NCBI RefSeq assembly: GCF_902459465.1
Contig: NC_047063.1
Location: 4,588,001 to 4,652,000, forward strand
Direction of reading: 5' to 3'
Length of the DNA stretch: 64,000 nt
DNA from: Asterias rubens
Taxonomy: Eukaryota; Echinodermata; Asteroidea; Forcipulatida; Asteriidae
The notes under the pieces are model-generated. The model worked only from the letters and a program-made list of their open reading frames with translations. It was not told the origin of the DNA and did not search any database. This document shows, one piece after another, positions 1 to 12,008 of this stretch. The position numbers and the translations under genes are program-made. How positions within the stretch are numbered: the first letter of the stretch is position 1; the number at the start of each line of letters is the position of its first letter.

Positions 1-1903
1 GTTTCTAAACATTGTTTAAAACAATTTTTTTAAACATACCACATGTTACAAAAAGTTCTGTATTTTTTATTACCTAGATGGAAGTTGGAAGCCGTGTATA
101 TGCATTTATAATCTGCCTATTTAAAGTAGGTTATTTCTATCATTTCGCTTTCAACGCACACTCCATCCAATACACTCTAACACCCAAGTTTGCAATCACT
201 GTAGGCCTATAGATGAATTGGGGAAACGTTTTTTATCACGATTTGGGCTTACTGTGAACCACGGAGGAAAAAAAATGAACCGAGATCCTCTTTGAGCACA
301 TGACGTGCTATAGCGGCTATGCATGGACACCACACACATTCCGTATCTATATGGTAATAGCCATGACATGCAGACGACATGTACGAATATGAAATCGTGG
401 AATGTGTTCTCTTCCCACCACAATCCAACCATCACATTAAAGATATACCCATCGCTAAAAAAAATTGAATTAATCAAGTAATTCAAGCAACTTTAAAACT
501 TACCAAACAAAGCAGAGAAAGTAAAGCCAATTGAAGTGAGCTCTTTGCACACGTAAAGTTGGTCCTCCCCAGTGATTTTGACGATTTTAGGGGGTGGTAA
601 ACAAGGAAATTGGCGATGGAGTAAAGCCGTTTGCTCACGAATGAACAAGGAGTACGAGTGACGAGAAGCAAACGGGAGCTTTGCTGTGTGTAAGACAGCG
701 GGGACCTCGAGCAGTGAGACGGTACAGAGAGCGGCTTAGAATCTGGTAGGAATTCCACGGTCGTCGTGCGTGTCGCCTTACAGGAGTTGACCAAGGGGAG
801 CCGAGAAAATATCGAGGCCAGAGCGCCACTTGCGAGGCGTTTTTGTAGCCTGGTTGGGGGCGACCACAAACGGAAGGCTAGGGTTCGCCTACGGTGTTTT
901 GGTTCTTGATTCTTGAAATAATATGACAATTATTACGAAATAGAAAATTGAGAATATAGGAAGAACAACGTTACGGTTTTGACTATTTTTTCCCCTGTGT
1001 GGTTCATACAACACCGTAAGCCCACACCAAAGGAACTTCACAATGTTTTAGGAAGCCGGGCGTAAAACAAATAGCTGGGCACAACAATAACATTTCTGAA
1101 GGTCGTTCACTCCCTGAGATCGGGAAAAAAGACATTTTTATTGGATAGCATTAAATCAGACATTTGAAGCTCGTCATCTGAAGACCCCCTTATGTGTTGC
1201 AAAGTGTTCTATGCCCAAAGTTGGCTGACATTTTGTTTTTAAAATGACATAAATGCGACTACGTAGTTTGCCTTGATAACAAAAGCACTGACTCAAAAAA
1301 AAAACCCGAAACCACAAAATAACAACAACATCAAACAACTTACAACGACCCCAACACCACAACAAACAGAACAATACATATATTAACAACATGTATTTCC
1401 AGACATTGTTAGTTTTTGTTCCCAAAGTAGACTTTCTTTTTTATTTTGTACATGCCTCGGTTTTTACCCCACAGAACTCGAAAAAGTACTGAGTAGCCTA
1501 CACAGAGTGTTTATACTCAAACATGTGTAAAGGTAAACCAAATAATATCAAAACTAACATTATAAATCTGTTTAAAAGATCCCTTCTTTAAATATCGTCA
1601 ACAAATCGCATAATTTCTGAGAATGAAATGTCCAAAACCAAGGAATTTTTGCTGATTGTGATATTTAGCTATCTTTGTAAATGAAAGTTATGACCATGGG
1701 GAAGCGGAACTATGTTCGAATGTTGCTTCTTAATTGAATCCCTGGCCGCTCATCCAAACATTTCTTAGCAGATCCTATTGGAAATATTTATATCATAATT
1801 ACTCGAAACTAATTACTCATTGTTTTATTAAAGAAAAAGTTAAAAGGATGACAAACAGACAGCGATTACGAACAATTCAAAACAGAAATGTGCACATATT
1901 ATT
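1..1903. other. No gene recognised; possible upstream exon
   Basis: AT-rich. The only gene-like signal is on the minus strand: a GC-richer stretch (about 850 down to 509) ends in a consensus donor, TTTG/GTAAGT, at 509-503. It could be a first exon of a gene to the left of the window. The frame there has no recognisable domain, so this stays a guess. Confidence 0.25.
1455..1530 (+). repeat. 3' fragment of the same SINE-like family
   Basis: Reads ccccacagaactcgaaaaagtactgagtag, matching the body after box B in the 11.3-kb copy (cacaggactcgggaaagtactgagtat). Box B is absent. Confidence 0.4.
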
Positions 1904-2230
1904 TTAAAGACACGGGACACTATATAGTATTGGTAACTGTCAAAGACCAGTCTTCTCATTTGCTGTATCACAAAATATGCATAAAATAAAAAAACTGTGA
2001 AAATTTGAGCTCAATTGGTCGTCCAAGTTGCGAGGTAACTATGAAAGGAAAAATACCCTTGTCCAACAAATAATTGTGTGATTTCAGATGTTTGATTTCG
2101 AGACCCCAAAATCTAATTCCGAAGTCTCGAAATCAAATTCGTTGAAAATTACTTATTTCTCGAAAAATATGTCACTTCAGAAGGGAGCCGTTTATCACAG
2201 TGTTAAAGTTATAATTTCAGAGTAATAAAT
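1904..2230 (+). mobile_element. TTAA-flanked MITE, diverged, right end lost
   Basis: Starts TTAA/AGACACGGGACACTATATAG with the 'gtcaaagaccagtcttctca' internal end, passes the central cgagacc/ggtctcg palindrome and the 'gagggagccgttt' box, and fades near 2230. Member of the family described at 41558-41953. For all copies, + means the GTCAAAGACCAG end comes first, - means the TACTCAAAATAATTATT end comes first. Confidence 0.65.
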
Positions 2231-2282
2231 CATGTTAAATAATAACCATACGTATACACTCACCTCAATCCCCCCTTTTTTC

Positions 2283-2322
2283 GGGGGGGGGGGACGGGGG
2301 GCGGGGGGCGGGGGGGGGTGGG
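2283..2322 (+). repeat. Poly-G tract
   Basis: Runs of 11, 6, 6 and 9 G broken by single A or C bases. Suits G-quadruplex formation on this strand. Confidence 0.8.
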
Positions 2323-4312
2323 TAAGTAATTGAAAACTGGATGATTACAAAATTGGAACCGCATACAATTCATTGTTGTCTGAAAAACCGTAAACGCAAA
2401 TAAAACAGAATGAACTTGAAGAAAAATTTTCAATGAAACTTTCACCAGTTGTTGAATTTTTTATGACCATACAGTTTAAGTCAAATGATGTCTTGTTACT
2501 TCCAAAGTGGGCTTTTACATCCTCAATTTTTTTTTTTAAAGCGTCACCAATTTACATTTTATTGTGATGAAATATGCATACAGTAAGTTTTAAGGTGGCA
2601 TCTTTTTGAAAGGTGAACGATTTGACGGACGTTCTCCGATATATTTCATGTTCGCCCCAACGCTTATATCATTCTCTATTACATTAATAATAGTTGTGGT
2701 TGTTTTTCATTGGCGAGTTCATCCAATTCATGTTGCGGCTTATGTTTCCTGGATATGATGTTTGTAATAAAATACACAAACCAACAAGTTTAATAATACC
2801 ATCAATCTCAGAGAATGGAAGTGGTTTGTCAGAGAGAGAGAGAGAGGGGATGTTTCATCGTGTGGTATATCATCAAAACACAGGAATAAACAAAATATCC
2901 AATGGGTTGCTGCGCAGGATGTTTTTCTTAAATGGCATTCGGAACACATACAGGAAGGGTTTTGATGTCACATTGTGTGGAAATACGCAACTTGAAAACA
3001 GGAACCTAGAAGACTTGATTTCCCTCTTTAAGGCACTGACCTTAAAATGTGATTGAGGGCGCTGTTGCACTCGACCGGTAACAGTTAGATCCAATCTACG
3101 GTACTCGAATGAGGAAGGCCTATGCCACATTGCTTCCTGGGTATACCGCTACCAATAAGTTATATTCTGCTTATAGCCCTATATAGGACTCTTCCTCTGT
3201 ACACAGATACAAGTACAATACGAAAGTGTAAGACCACCAGGGCTATATTCTGCTGTGTATAATGGTTGGCATTGGTTTTCGGCAGCTGTAGAACCAAGTT
3301 GATATGTATTTGCGGGGCCATGATGCGGGCCGCTGACCACAGGAATTGGTGACGAAATGTACTCTGTCCATTAATTAAAATCGGATCTGCCAACCGTCTG
3401 TCAGCTCGTGTAATAATGACCAAGTAATGACCAGAGCCAGGATGCGATGCTCAAACGTTATCACTTGGATACAAAACTTGTCAAGGAGCCCATTCTTGGG
3501 GCGGGGGGGGGGGGCGGGGTCAGTGAGGTACAAAAATGCCGATTTATTTGGATAAGCCGTCTCCGAACGTGCATAAACAAGTTTACTTTGTTGTTTTAGC
3601 ATTTTATTTATCTAGATATGTTTGGTGAGAGGCGGAGACATTTATGTCCCTAGGGCGTGTATTTTATGAAATACAGCTGCACGTTTATCAAAGCCAGCTA
3701 ATATTTGTCCAGTCTGGTGTAAGAATTTTCATATGGAGACTGTCATTATGGGCCGACCGGTTCTCTTCACAAACACTTTGTTTAAGCAATGTACATAAAT
3801 CCCCAACAATGACTATTTACTTTTCATTTATAATTATTTAAGATGAGCTTTCAGAGTTCAGATGAACTGGTTCTTTAAGTATGCTCTTTCTTGTCTGATT
3901 GAATGTAACGTCAGCCTTTCTTTGCCATCTGAAATATCAATTGAATAAATTGAAAAGCTATTAACTGAGAACGACTTTCCAGGTATTGGTATAACAGTGG
4001 GACCTCTGGACGTGCAGTGTGTCCCTTGGGACGAAAAGTTCATTGTTAAAGACATAGTTTGGTTGATTTGGCACACGGAATCCGGAAGAGATAAATTGAT
4101 AGTTTTTTAGATTTAAATTTACATTGATTGGTACCAAGGCTTTTTTTAAAACCAAATATTTCTTTAACGAAAGTCAAAAATAATATCATGCCCGGTATGT
4201 GTCAAATTTCTCTTTCCCAAATGTTCCCACACTTTGATCTATGCTTTAACACACCCTTCAGTCTGGCACAAACATTTCTGCTGAGATCCCAGAACACATT
4301 GAATACAGACAA

Positions 4313-4342
4313 GGGAGGGAGGGGGGGGGGGGTGGGGTGTGG
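4313..4342 (+). repeat. Poly-G tract
   Basis: gggagggaggggg followed by more G runs to gggtgtggg. A shorter similar tract is at 3498-3519. Confidence 0.75.
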
Positions 4343-5114
4343 GTAACCACACCACGTCATTGAGCAACAACTCTCCAAAAATGATAGCATCTTTTCATAA
4401 AAGACAATGCGTTCAAACTCAACAAGTCAAGAACATGTGCCAATACATTGTTTGTATTGAATAATTAAGATCAGTGCTGATGTGATCCTCCGTCTCTTCA
4501 GATCGCTGGGGTTGTTTTACGGAAGAGAACGAAATCCTCATTGCAATAACCGTCAGCACCACAAGAGGGCGTGCTTTACCATAAACAGGAACTTTTGGAA
4601 GGAAACGGTGAAAGTAGGTTGAAATATTATGCGAGACAATAAGTCGTAAACGTTTCCTAATAATGAGCCAATTTGCCTATGCGGGCATTGCTCTTTTTCC
4701 TAGCTGTCAAAGCCATTGGGTCAGTTGCTTTATTAGTTTCTTGTTGATGCTCCCTTTATAAGAAAAAGAAAAGAAAAAAACAATATTTCTTTCCTACCGC
4801 GGTGATCAGAAACACCTACACAGTTCACTGCCCAATTACTCATCACGTTGGGCCAGTACCAGATGGTAAAGAGCTGTGTATGTTATTATGTATACGTCTG
4901 TTTCCACTGATGATACTGGTGATTAGGCCTGCGGCCATCGGTCACTGCCCGGAAGTTGAGGGGGAGAAAGTGGGAAGGGAGAGAATGGGAAGAAGGAGTT
5001 TTATCCTTGTTTGGAGAGGACGAAGAGGAGGATGCGATGGTTCGATCGCTGGAATTTCCTTCCTGTGTGATGGTAGATATTATAAACTACGAAATGATTA
5101 TGTCTTTGGTAGTG

Positions 5115-5275
5115 AGCACTGGACGCGCTTGGTAATTGTCAGAGACCAGTTTTCTCGCTTGGTGTATCCAAACATAATAAGCACAGATCTTTATCAATTG
5201 GTCAAAGTCAATTGGTCATCAAAGTTGCAAGAGATAATGAAAGAAACACTCTTTGTGTGTTTCCAGTTGTAAAAG
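5115..5275 (+). mobile_element. Fragment of the TTAA MITE
   Basis: Only the left half remains: gcactggacgcgcttggtaa, then gtcagagaccagttttctcg and gcaagagataatgaaagaaa. The central hairpin and right end are missing. Confidence 0.5.
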
Positions 5276-5439
5276 GTATCATGTGGTGTCACGAGCTTAT
5301 TACATATACATTATGTGAACTATGACTCCTTTTCACATCTGATTCCAAACTAATGTCAACCTTGATGAAGTACATGACATGTATTTCCTACTTCTTTCAG
5401 ATGGTACATTCGGTGTGGCTTAAAACAACATGGAATAAG

Positions 5440-5560
5440 AAAAAGAATGGAATGTGGAGGTCGTGGGTTCGAATTCCGCTCGAGTAGCCTTCAGCCTTCA
5501 TTCTTTGGAGGGCCCAGCAAGCACTTAGTATACAGTGATTATAACACGTGGATATAGAAG
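5440..5560 (+). repeat. Diverged SINE-like fragment
   Basis: Contains ggtcgtgggttcgaattccgctcgagtag, a diverged box B with the same downstream 'ctcgagta' as the copy at 11.3 kb, then a cttagtatacagtg-like segment. It is truncated on both sides. Confidence 0.4.
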
Positions 5561-8155
5561 TACAACCCAACAAACACGAACTATCTTGACAATTGGACGT
5601 GGCTAATTTAGACAGTGGCAATCAAAATATGCAATTGTGTTAATGTGGGGCTTCATCTCGCTTTTTTTCCAACTTGGGCAACATTTCTCTCTAATATATA
5701 ACTTTTAAGGTCGATACTTGTGTGAACTTTTATAATTGGAATCCCCATAAGTAATCGCACCTAAATACACCGTGCTGAAACCATAAAGCACGCCTTACTG
5801 AACAAACGATTTTAACATCTGTTGTATACACACGTCTAGAAGAAGTTGGCGTTGAACTACCTCAACCGTATACAAAAGGTGTCCACACACATTATTATAA
5901 AGCATGGGGCAATAATTACCAGCCATTTTAGTCTAACCTTTGAAGATTATATTTTTTAAAGTTCTTAACCTTTAGTTCTTCCGTACCAGACACTGGAAAG
6001 GAGAAAGTGCATCAAATAATTTTTGGAGCGGAACTTCATTCTCATCCATTATAGTTTTCAATCAATACAAACACAAAAACTTTCAAACTTTCACTTTCAT
6101 TAAAACAAGTATTGGGATGTCCTGTTACAGTTAAAAAAAAAAGTTTGGTTCAGGCTTCTTATTTCGATTAAAGCAATCGAAATAAACAATGGTGACGCGG
6201 GGGGTCTTCAAATACTTTTCTTCTCACCTTATTTAGTCATTCAAACGGAGCAGCAAGAGCATTGGTCCTTGAGTGATGTTAATTATCAAGGAGCTCTTAA
6301 TCTCAGATTAAAACCTTCCATATCTTCTTCTTGAAAAGTTTTTTTTTCCCGACACATGTCCAGAAACAAGTTCATAGAAATGTCAAGTAAAATGAAGTTG
6401 ATGCTTAGGTATTCAGTTTACTGTGCAGTCCTTTCGGTATTTATGACTTTTCAATGATGAGTTTGCTTCCAGGACAAATCTTGTGACTTCTTTGAATGCG
6501 TAGTTTATAGTCGGTAAATAGTCAAATGCAATTTGTATTTGTCTTTCGTAATCGTCATCACAGTGCATACAGTTTGTTTTGCAAGTGTACAGCATCAGAA
6601 TAAGTTAATTACTCAATTAAGAAGTTTCGATGATGACAAAATTAATATCAAAAGTTCTGCGTGATTGGGAATTGGGCCGGCAGTTATTATTTCAATTACA
6701 CAATGAAAATGATAAAGATTAAATGGCAAACCGTCCCCAAAACAGCAATTTATGTCAAACTAGACCAACTTCAAAGACGATTTTCTCTAAACATGGAACT
6801 GTGTCAGGGTGGGCGTCGCTTTGCTAAACCAATGACGGAAAGCTGCTAAGCATAATTATTGTAAGTAGTATGTCACTTTTGTTAATAATAACTTAGTACA
6901 AGAAGCTGGGGAAATTCTTGAAGCTTAGTGCGGTTGATCGGTTTGACTTCTTTCAACAAGTATTTCAACTTTACATAAGAAACAAAAACCCTAAAACGAC
7001 TTAACGACCAAACATTGTTGTCATTTCAACTCCAACTATGAACCATTCACAGCTTTGATTATGCTAAAGTAGTTCATAACTTCCCATAGGTCTATCGGTG
7101 TTCAGAGAGTACGTGGATGTCAATTTATCCAGTTTTGTTACACTTTGAGTTTTACGTTTGCAACCGAACGTAACTTGAGTACAACTTTCTCAGGAAACCA
7201 AGAAAGACATCGATGGGAAATAATTACACATGAAGGTGATTTGGACCCTATTATGAGCTTACCTTCTGACCTGCTTGAGCGCAGCCGAGCCCTTAACCGC
7301 TCGCATACCGGAGCTCATATTGACGGCAAACCAAGTAGACTTAAAATTCCTCTCAAAACAAAGCCTATTCCAAAGTTCTGCTGACTTTCCTTTCCACGTA
7401 CTAAAGTTATAATCCCAGTTCTTGGTAAATTCTTCCAATATTTTCGCTCCTGAAATATGGCCACTTTGTGTCTGGTGTAAAATGTCCCTGTGTGCGACCA
7501 GGGTCCTCTCTCTATGATCAGATGGCCTCAAATAATGAAGCTATAATCATTGAGTGCTGGAGTGTAAAGAGGATGGTGACAGGTTTTACTTATCTCTTTT
7601 TTTCCCCTTCTTTTGGTGGTCCTCATTTGCTTGAGAAGACCTTCGGAATGCTGGGCGACTTCATTATCCAATAAGAAGCCTTTGTTCACGAGTCACGACG
7701 CGTGGTCAACTCTGTGAGGCATTTTCATTGGTTGCTGCAAAGGTTACTGAGATGTCTATACTGTACCGGCCTGTAAGATAACGTGTAATCTTTGAGAATA
7801 TTTGCATATTTAAATCAACCGTCATCGAAAGTTGATTAATTAACAAAGATTACATGACAATGTTAATCAAACCAAACAAATGAATAGTACAATTTCAGCG
7901 GTTAAATTTCGAATACGTTGTATGGTGAATTATGGATGAACGTTTACTATTCATCACAAGCTGTCAAAAAGTTTGCTCTTGCAGTAAGTGTTTGTCAATG
8001 CTCACTAGTGCCCAAAAGATAACGTGTGAGAAAAATAAATTATAACTCTATTTTTTTAACCATTTATTATTATTGTTAATGGTTTATTTTAATCTGAATA
8101 AAAAACAACCAAAAGGTCGACAACATTCAAATTTACAAAGTTTTTAACCATGAAG
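5561..8155. other. Stretch without recognisable gene
   Basis: AT-rich with no long frame and no clear repeat family. Confidence 0.5.
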
Positions 8156-8458
8156 TTAAAAACAGTGGACACTATTGGTAATTACTCAAAATAATTATTA
8201 TCATAAAACCTAACTTGGGAACGAGTAATGGGGAGAGGTTGATAGTATAAAACATTGTGGGAAACAGCTCCCTCTGAAGTGACGTAATTTTCGAGAAAGA
8301 AGTATGTTTTCACGAATTTGATTTTGAGACCTCAGATTTAGATATGAGGTCTCAAGGGTGTTTTTTTTCATAATTATCTCGCAACTTCGAAAACCAATTG
8401 AGCTCAATTTTTTACAGGTTTGTCTTTGACAATTACCATTGGTGTCCACTGTCTTTAA
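8156..8458 (-). mobile_element. TTAA-flanked MITE, internally shortened
   Basis: TTAA on both sides (8156-8159 and 8455-8458). Termini AAACAGTGGACACTATTGG and its inverse ending ggtgtccactgtct. The central palindrome (gagacctcagatttagatatgaggtctc) is present; the segment between it and the right end is shorter than in full copies. Confidence 0.8.
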
Positions 8459-8822
8459 ACGTAATTAGCAGTTTCTCTCCAGAAGGCGGCTCTCTGTTTT
8501 CGAAACACTCGACGAAGCGCAAAGGGCGCGTGGACTAATTCCGCTCTGCTTCAAATCCCGATCTAGTTTTGTTTTATGTCAGTTTCCCCTGTGATTTAGC
8601 ATTTGATAATCCACCTTAACTCCATTTAACCATTCCATGCAGAATCTACGTATTTTATATTATATTCCGACTAGCACAACCAAACCGACGCCCCCGGGGC
8701 AAACCAAGCACCATGGGCCTGTTAAAGTGAACACAAAAGACGCACACACAACTTAACACAAAGTCAGCCACACACAGTAATGGAGTGCTTAAAGGTTGAT
8801 TAGATTGCTGAGCAACTATTAC

Positions 8823-9066
8823 TTAAAGGCAATGAACACTCTATCAGTAATTAGCCTTTTTAAGCATTTGAAAGCACAAACATTTTATGCAACAAGGGTG
8901 TTTTTTTTCTCTTTCATTATTTTCTTGCAACTTCGATGACACATTGAGTTCAAACTTTCACAGATTTGTTATTTTATGTTGTGATACACCATAAGTCCTT
9001 ACTCTATGGATACACCAAGCGGGAAACTGCTATTTGACAATTACCAAAGTTGGCCAGTGCCTTTAA
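8823..9066 (-). mobile_element. TTAA-flanked MITE with internal deletion
   Basis: TTAA at 8823-8826 and 9063-9066 with degraded inverted termini (AGGCAATGAACACT; ggccagtgcct). About 150 bp of the left interior, including the central hairpin, are gone. Confidence 0.65.
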
Positions 9067-9495
9067 ATGAGACAAGAGACTTCTCAAGGATAGAGACAGT
9101 AGTTCTAACCTTTGTTATCTTTTGCTTGGAATGTCTGAAGTTAAACAGCCGTACACACGTTGTGAGTGAAACGAACATAGCATCAGAACATTGTGGTGTA
9201 AAGGTCGTCTGTTTGGGAAAGGTCAAATTGTAAACTTTCACCCTAATTGATGATATGCAGGTATAACATATTATCACACACATTGGCAAAATAAATAAAT
9301 ACATAAATAAACAGGTAAATAGAAAATAAAATAAAAACAAACATAAGAAAAAAGTAAATAGATAAATAACGCACATAAACAACCAAATCCGTCAGAACAA
9401 ATTAGATTAAAAACAACAAATGCATAATTATAAATAAAGCAAAATCGTATTATAAAAGAAAATAACACACACACATAAAACAGCGTGATACAAGT

Positions 9496-9881
9496 TTAAA
9501 GACTCTGGACACTATTGGTAAATGTCAAAGACCAGTCTTCTCACTTGGTGTATGTCAACATATACATAAAATAACAAACATGTGGAAATTTGAGCTCAAT
9601 CGGTCATCACAGTTGCGAGATAATAATGAAAGAAAAAACACCCTTGTCACACAAAGTTGTAAGCGTTTAGATGGTTGATTTCGAGACCTCAAGCTCTAAA
9701 CTTGAGGTCTCGAAATCAAATTCGTGGAAAATTACTTCTTTCTCGAAAACTACTCCACTTCAGAGGGAGCCGTTTCTCACAATGTTTTATACTACCAACC
9801 TCTCCCCACTACTCGTGACCAAGTAAGGTTTCGTGCTAATAATCATTTTGAGTAATTACCAATAGTGTCCACTGCCTTTAA
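9496..9881 (+). mobile_element. TTAA-flanked MITE, full length
   Basis: TTAA at both ends (9496-9499, 9878-9881). Termini AGACTCTGGACACTATTGG and ccaatagtgtccactgcct. Central hairpin cgagacctcaagctctaaacttgaggtctcg is near perfect. No coding capacity. Confidence 0.85.
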
Positions 9882-10228
9882 CTTGTAAGAAAAACAGAAC
9901 CACTGGTAATATTTTAAAAAAAAACAGGGAAGAAAAATATATTAGATAAAAGGTATTTCCCCAACTCTTATAATATTGGTCTGTCGCCAAAAAGTTCACG
10001 CATACAAACGGGAAGTATGGGCTGTACTTTTGTGCAGCCCTCTATAAATGAGGAACACTTAATGTTAAACTCAGACATTTCTTGTGAGATTTCTACATCG
10101 ACAGTCGATGAGCTTGTGCTGTTGAGTTTCCCGCCGAAAGACAACCAGTCTCTGTCGATGATACTACGATTCTCTGAAAGGTAAACATTTCAATAGGTGA
10201 GTAAATTGTTATTGGATTCTTTTAACAT

Positions 10229-10694
10229 TTAAAGCCATTGGACACTTTCGGTAAACAGTATGTCCAAAGGCCCACACTTCGTGTATCACAACTTATATAG
10301 GAAATAACAAACCTGTGAAAATTTAGGCCGTGTCCGAAACGGCGACTTCGGCTACAGCTACGGCTAGATCGCGAGCGTCTGCCTATTCTTCAACACTGAC
10401 AGACGCGCTGATCTAGACGTAGCTGTAGCCGAAGTCGCCTTAGGCTCAATCGGTCATCGGAGTCGGGAGAAAATAACGGGAAAACCCACCCTTGGTTTCC
10501 GCACGTTTCGCCGTGCCATGACATGTGTTTAAATTAAATCCGTAATTCTCGATATCGAGAATTGATATTGTTTTAATGTCTTCTCAAAAAGTAAAGCATT
10601 TCATGGAATGATATTTCAAGAGAAGTCTTTCACACCTTCTGTAAGTTATTTGTAAATCTGTGAACTTTGTACCGAAAGTGTCCAATGGCTTTAA
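10229..10694 (+). mobile_element. TTAA-flanked MITE, subfamily with CCATTGG termini
   Basis: TTAA at 10229-10232 and 10691-10694, termini AGCCATTGGACACTTTCGG and its exact inverse. Interior is related to the main family (cctgtgaaaattt, ctcaatcggtcatcg) but the central hairpin differs (ttctcgatatcgagaat). A second palindromic element is inserted at 10328-10439. Confidence 0.8.
10328..10439. mobile_element. Nested 112-bp palindromic insertion
   Basis: Sits inside the MITE at 10229-10694. Flanked by TTAGG on both sides (10323-10327 and 10440-10444), a probable 5-bp target duplication; removing one TTAGG plus the insert restores the host MITE sequence. A roughly 30-bp arm (from ggcgacttcggctacagct) pairs with the right end with one mismatch. 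The left end carries about 13 extra bases (ccgtgtccgaaac) not mirrored on the right. Confidence 0.75.
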
Positions 10695-10812
10695 GCAGAC
10701 CAAATAACCTCACATAAATCCTGCGGCCAACACAATATTTCACATGGCCGCGACATATATCTTGCAGCCCTGCAAATAGGACTTTGTGTGATAAAGCTTT
10801 TAGAGATACTCT

Positions 10813-11140
10813 TTATAGGCACTGGACACTATTGGTAACTACTCTATTAGCATGAAACCTTACTTGGTAACGAGAAATGGAGAGCTGTTTTGATAGTATA
10901 AAACATTGTGAGAAAACGGCTCCCTCTGAAGTAGCTTTAGTTTTTGAGAAAGAAGTAGTTGCCCACTCAAAAATTTGAATTGAATTCGAGACCTCCGCTG
11001 AGGTCTCGGATTCAAGGCCTCTGAATGCACACAACTGTGTAAAAAGGGTGTTTCTTTCATTATTCTCTCGCAACTTCGACTACCAATTGAGTTCAAATTT
11101 TCACAGATTTGCTATTTTACGCATATGTTGAGATACAACA
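10813..11140 (-). mobile_element. TTAA-family MITE, right end lost
   Basis: Left terminus ttataggcactggacactattgg, interior 'gagagctgtttt...gctccctctgaag', central hairpin gagacctccgctgaggtctc, then the conserved right half up to 'gttgagatacaac'. The final inverted terminus is missing. Confidence 0.7.
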
Positions 11141-11983
11141 TGTTAAGATACAACACTTTTTAGGGTATGTTTGGTTTTAGTTTGTATTACTTTGACCTTT
11201 TAAAAAGCTTTTAAATACGGAGGTGCGGAGCCATTGTTTTTTTAATTTTATTTGTAATATTCAATCAAACTGAATTTAACCTTTACTGGCGCAGGAATTC
11301 ATCATCGGAATTTTAACAGACCCATTTTGCTCTAGAATTGCAAGGGTCGTGCGTTCGAATCCCACCCGAGTAACATGCCTGTGGTATTTCTTCACAGGAC
11401 TCGGGAAAGTACTGAGTATACATTGCTAACACACATCGTTGTATGGGTAAAAAAAAACATGACGTCACGTTTCAAATTTCGCTCGGAATGAGTATCAATT
11501 AAAGTGACCCTTTACACAATCTTCACGAAAGGTTAGGTCAGTTTTGTTTGAAAGGGCTGGAAGGACACAATTCAAAATAGTGTTCTCCCGGAGGGGACTG
11601 TAAGGGAGCGGTAAAACCGATCTGCGCATCCGCGAAACTGAACAAGACTCAGTCCTGCAGAGTGCAGAGTTGGAGAACGGTCTCGGAGAGAAATATCGTC
11701 CGGTCTCCCCCACGATCGAGTGGTTTCATTTGTACACGTTGCACTGCACTGAACCGTGACTCTGTCACATCGTAATCACAACAGCCTACAAATATAGAAG
11801 GGGGGAGCGTGAGCATCCGGACCGCCGCGTTCGGTTACTTTCCGTCCCCTCCCAAATCAAAATCTCCCTATACACGAGTCGGGGGTAAAGTTGAGTCAAA
11901 AGAGGGCGCTATCTGGTCGATCACCAGAACATTCACCTTTATACGCGGTATAAGAGTCGACGATACACAACTTGATTGACATG
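11141..11983. other. Upstream region of the LRR-Ig gene
   Basis: Holds a SINE-like fragment (11330-11450) and, from about 11490, a GC-richer stretch that should include the promoter and non-coding first exon of the LRR-Ig gene. A weak donor (gggGTAAAG, near 11883) is the only candidate I see. Confidence 0.4.
11330..11450 (+). repeat. SINE-like fragment with box B
   Basis: A box B-like gcgttcgaatcc (near 11351) is followed by cacccgagtaacatgcc, a cttcacaggactcggg stretch and aaagtactgagtatac. The same body, without box B, is seen at 1455-1530, and a diverged version at 5440-5560. No box A is recognisable, so the copy is 5'-truncated. Confidence 0.5.
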
Positions 11984-12002
11984 TTTCTCCCATCTTCCTC
12001 AG
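11984..12002 (+). promoter_or_regulatory. Splice acceptor before the LRR-Ig coding exon
   Basis: A run of pyrimidines (tttctcccatcttcctc) is followed directly by AG at 12001-12002 and then attaaaATGG. It implies an upstream non-coding first exon whose position I cannot fix. It also decides the start codon at 12009. A TATA-like stretch (cctttatacgcggtataag, near 11936-11954) lies just upstream and would only matter if transcription also started there. Confidence 0.65.
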
Positions 12003-12008
12003 ATTAAA

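Larger units (their letters stand above)
2231..5114. other. Stretch without recognisable gene
   Basis: Three poly-G tracts and an A-rich tract near 4757-4782. Short frames on both strands show no domain, signal peptide or splice pattern. Confidence 0.5.

Noticed and set aside
483-929. 148-codon minus-strand frame
   Set aside because: Ser/Leu-rich with no domain and no homologue that I recognise. The donor inside it is mentioned as a weak exon hint, but the protein is not supported.
11976-12008. Upstream ATG as start of the LRR-Ig protein
   Set aside because: A strong splice acceptor at 12000-12002 places it in an intron, and the signal peptide begins at the ATG at 12009.
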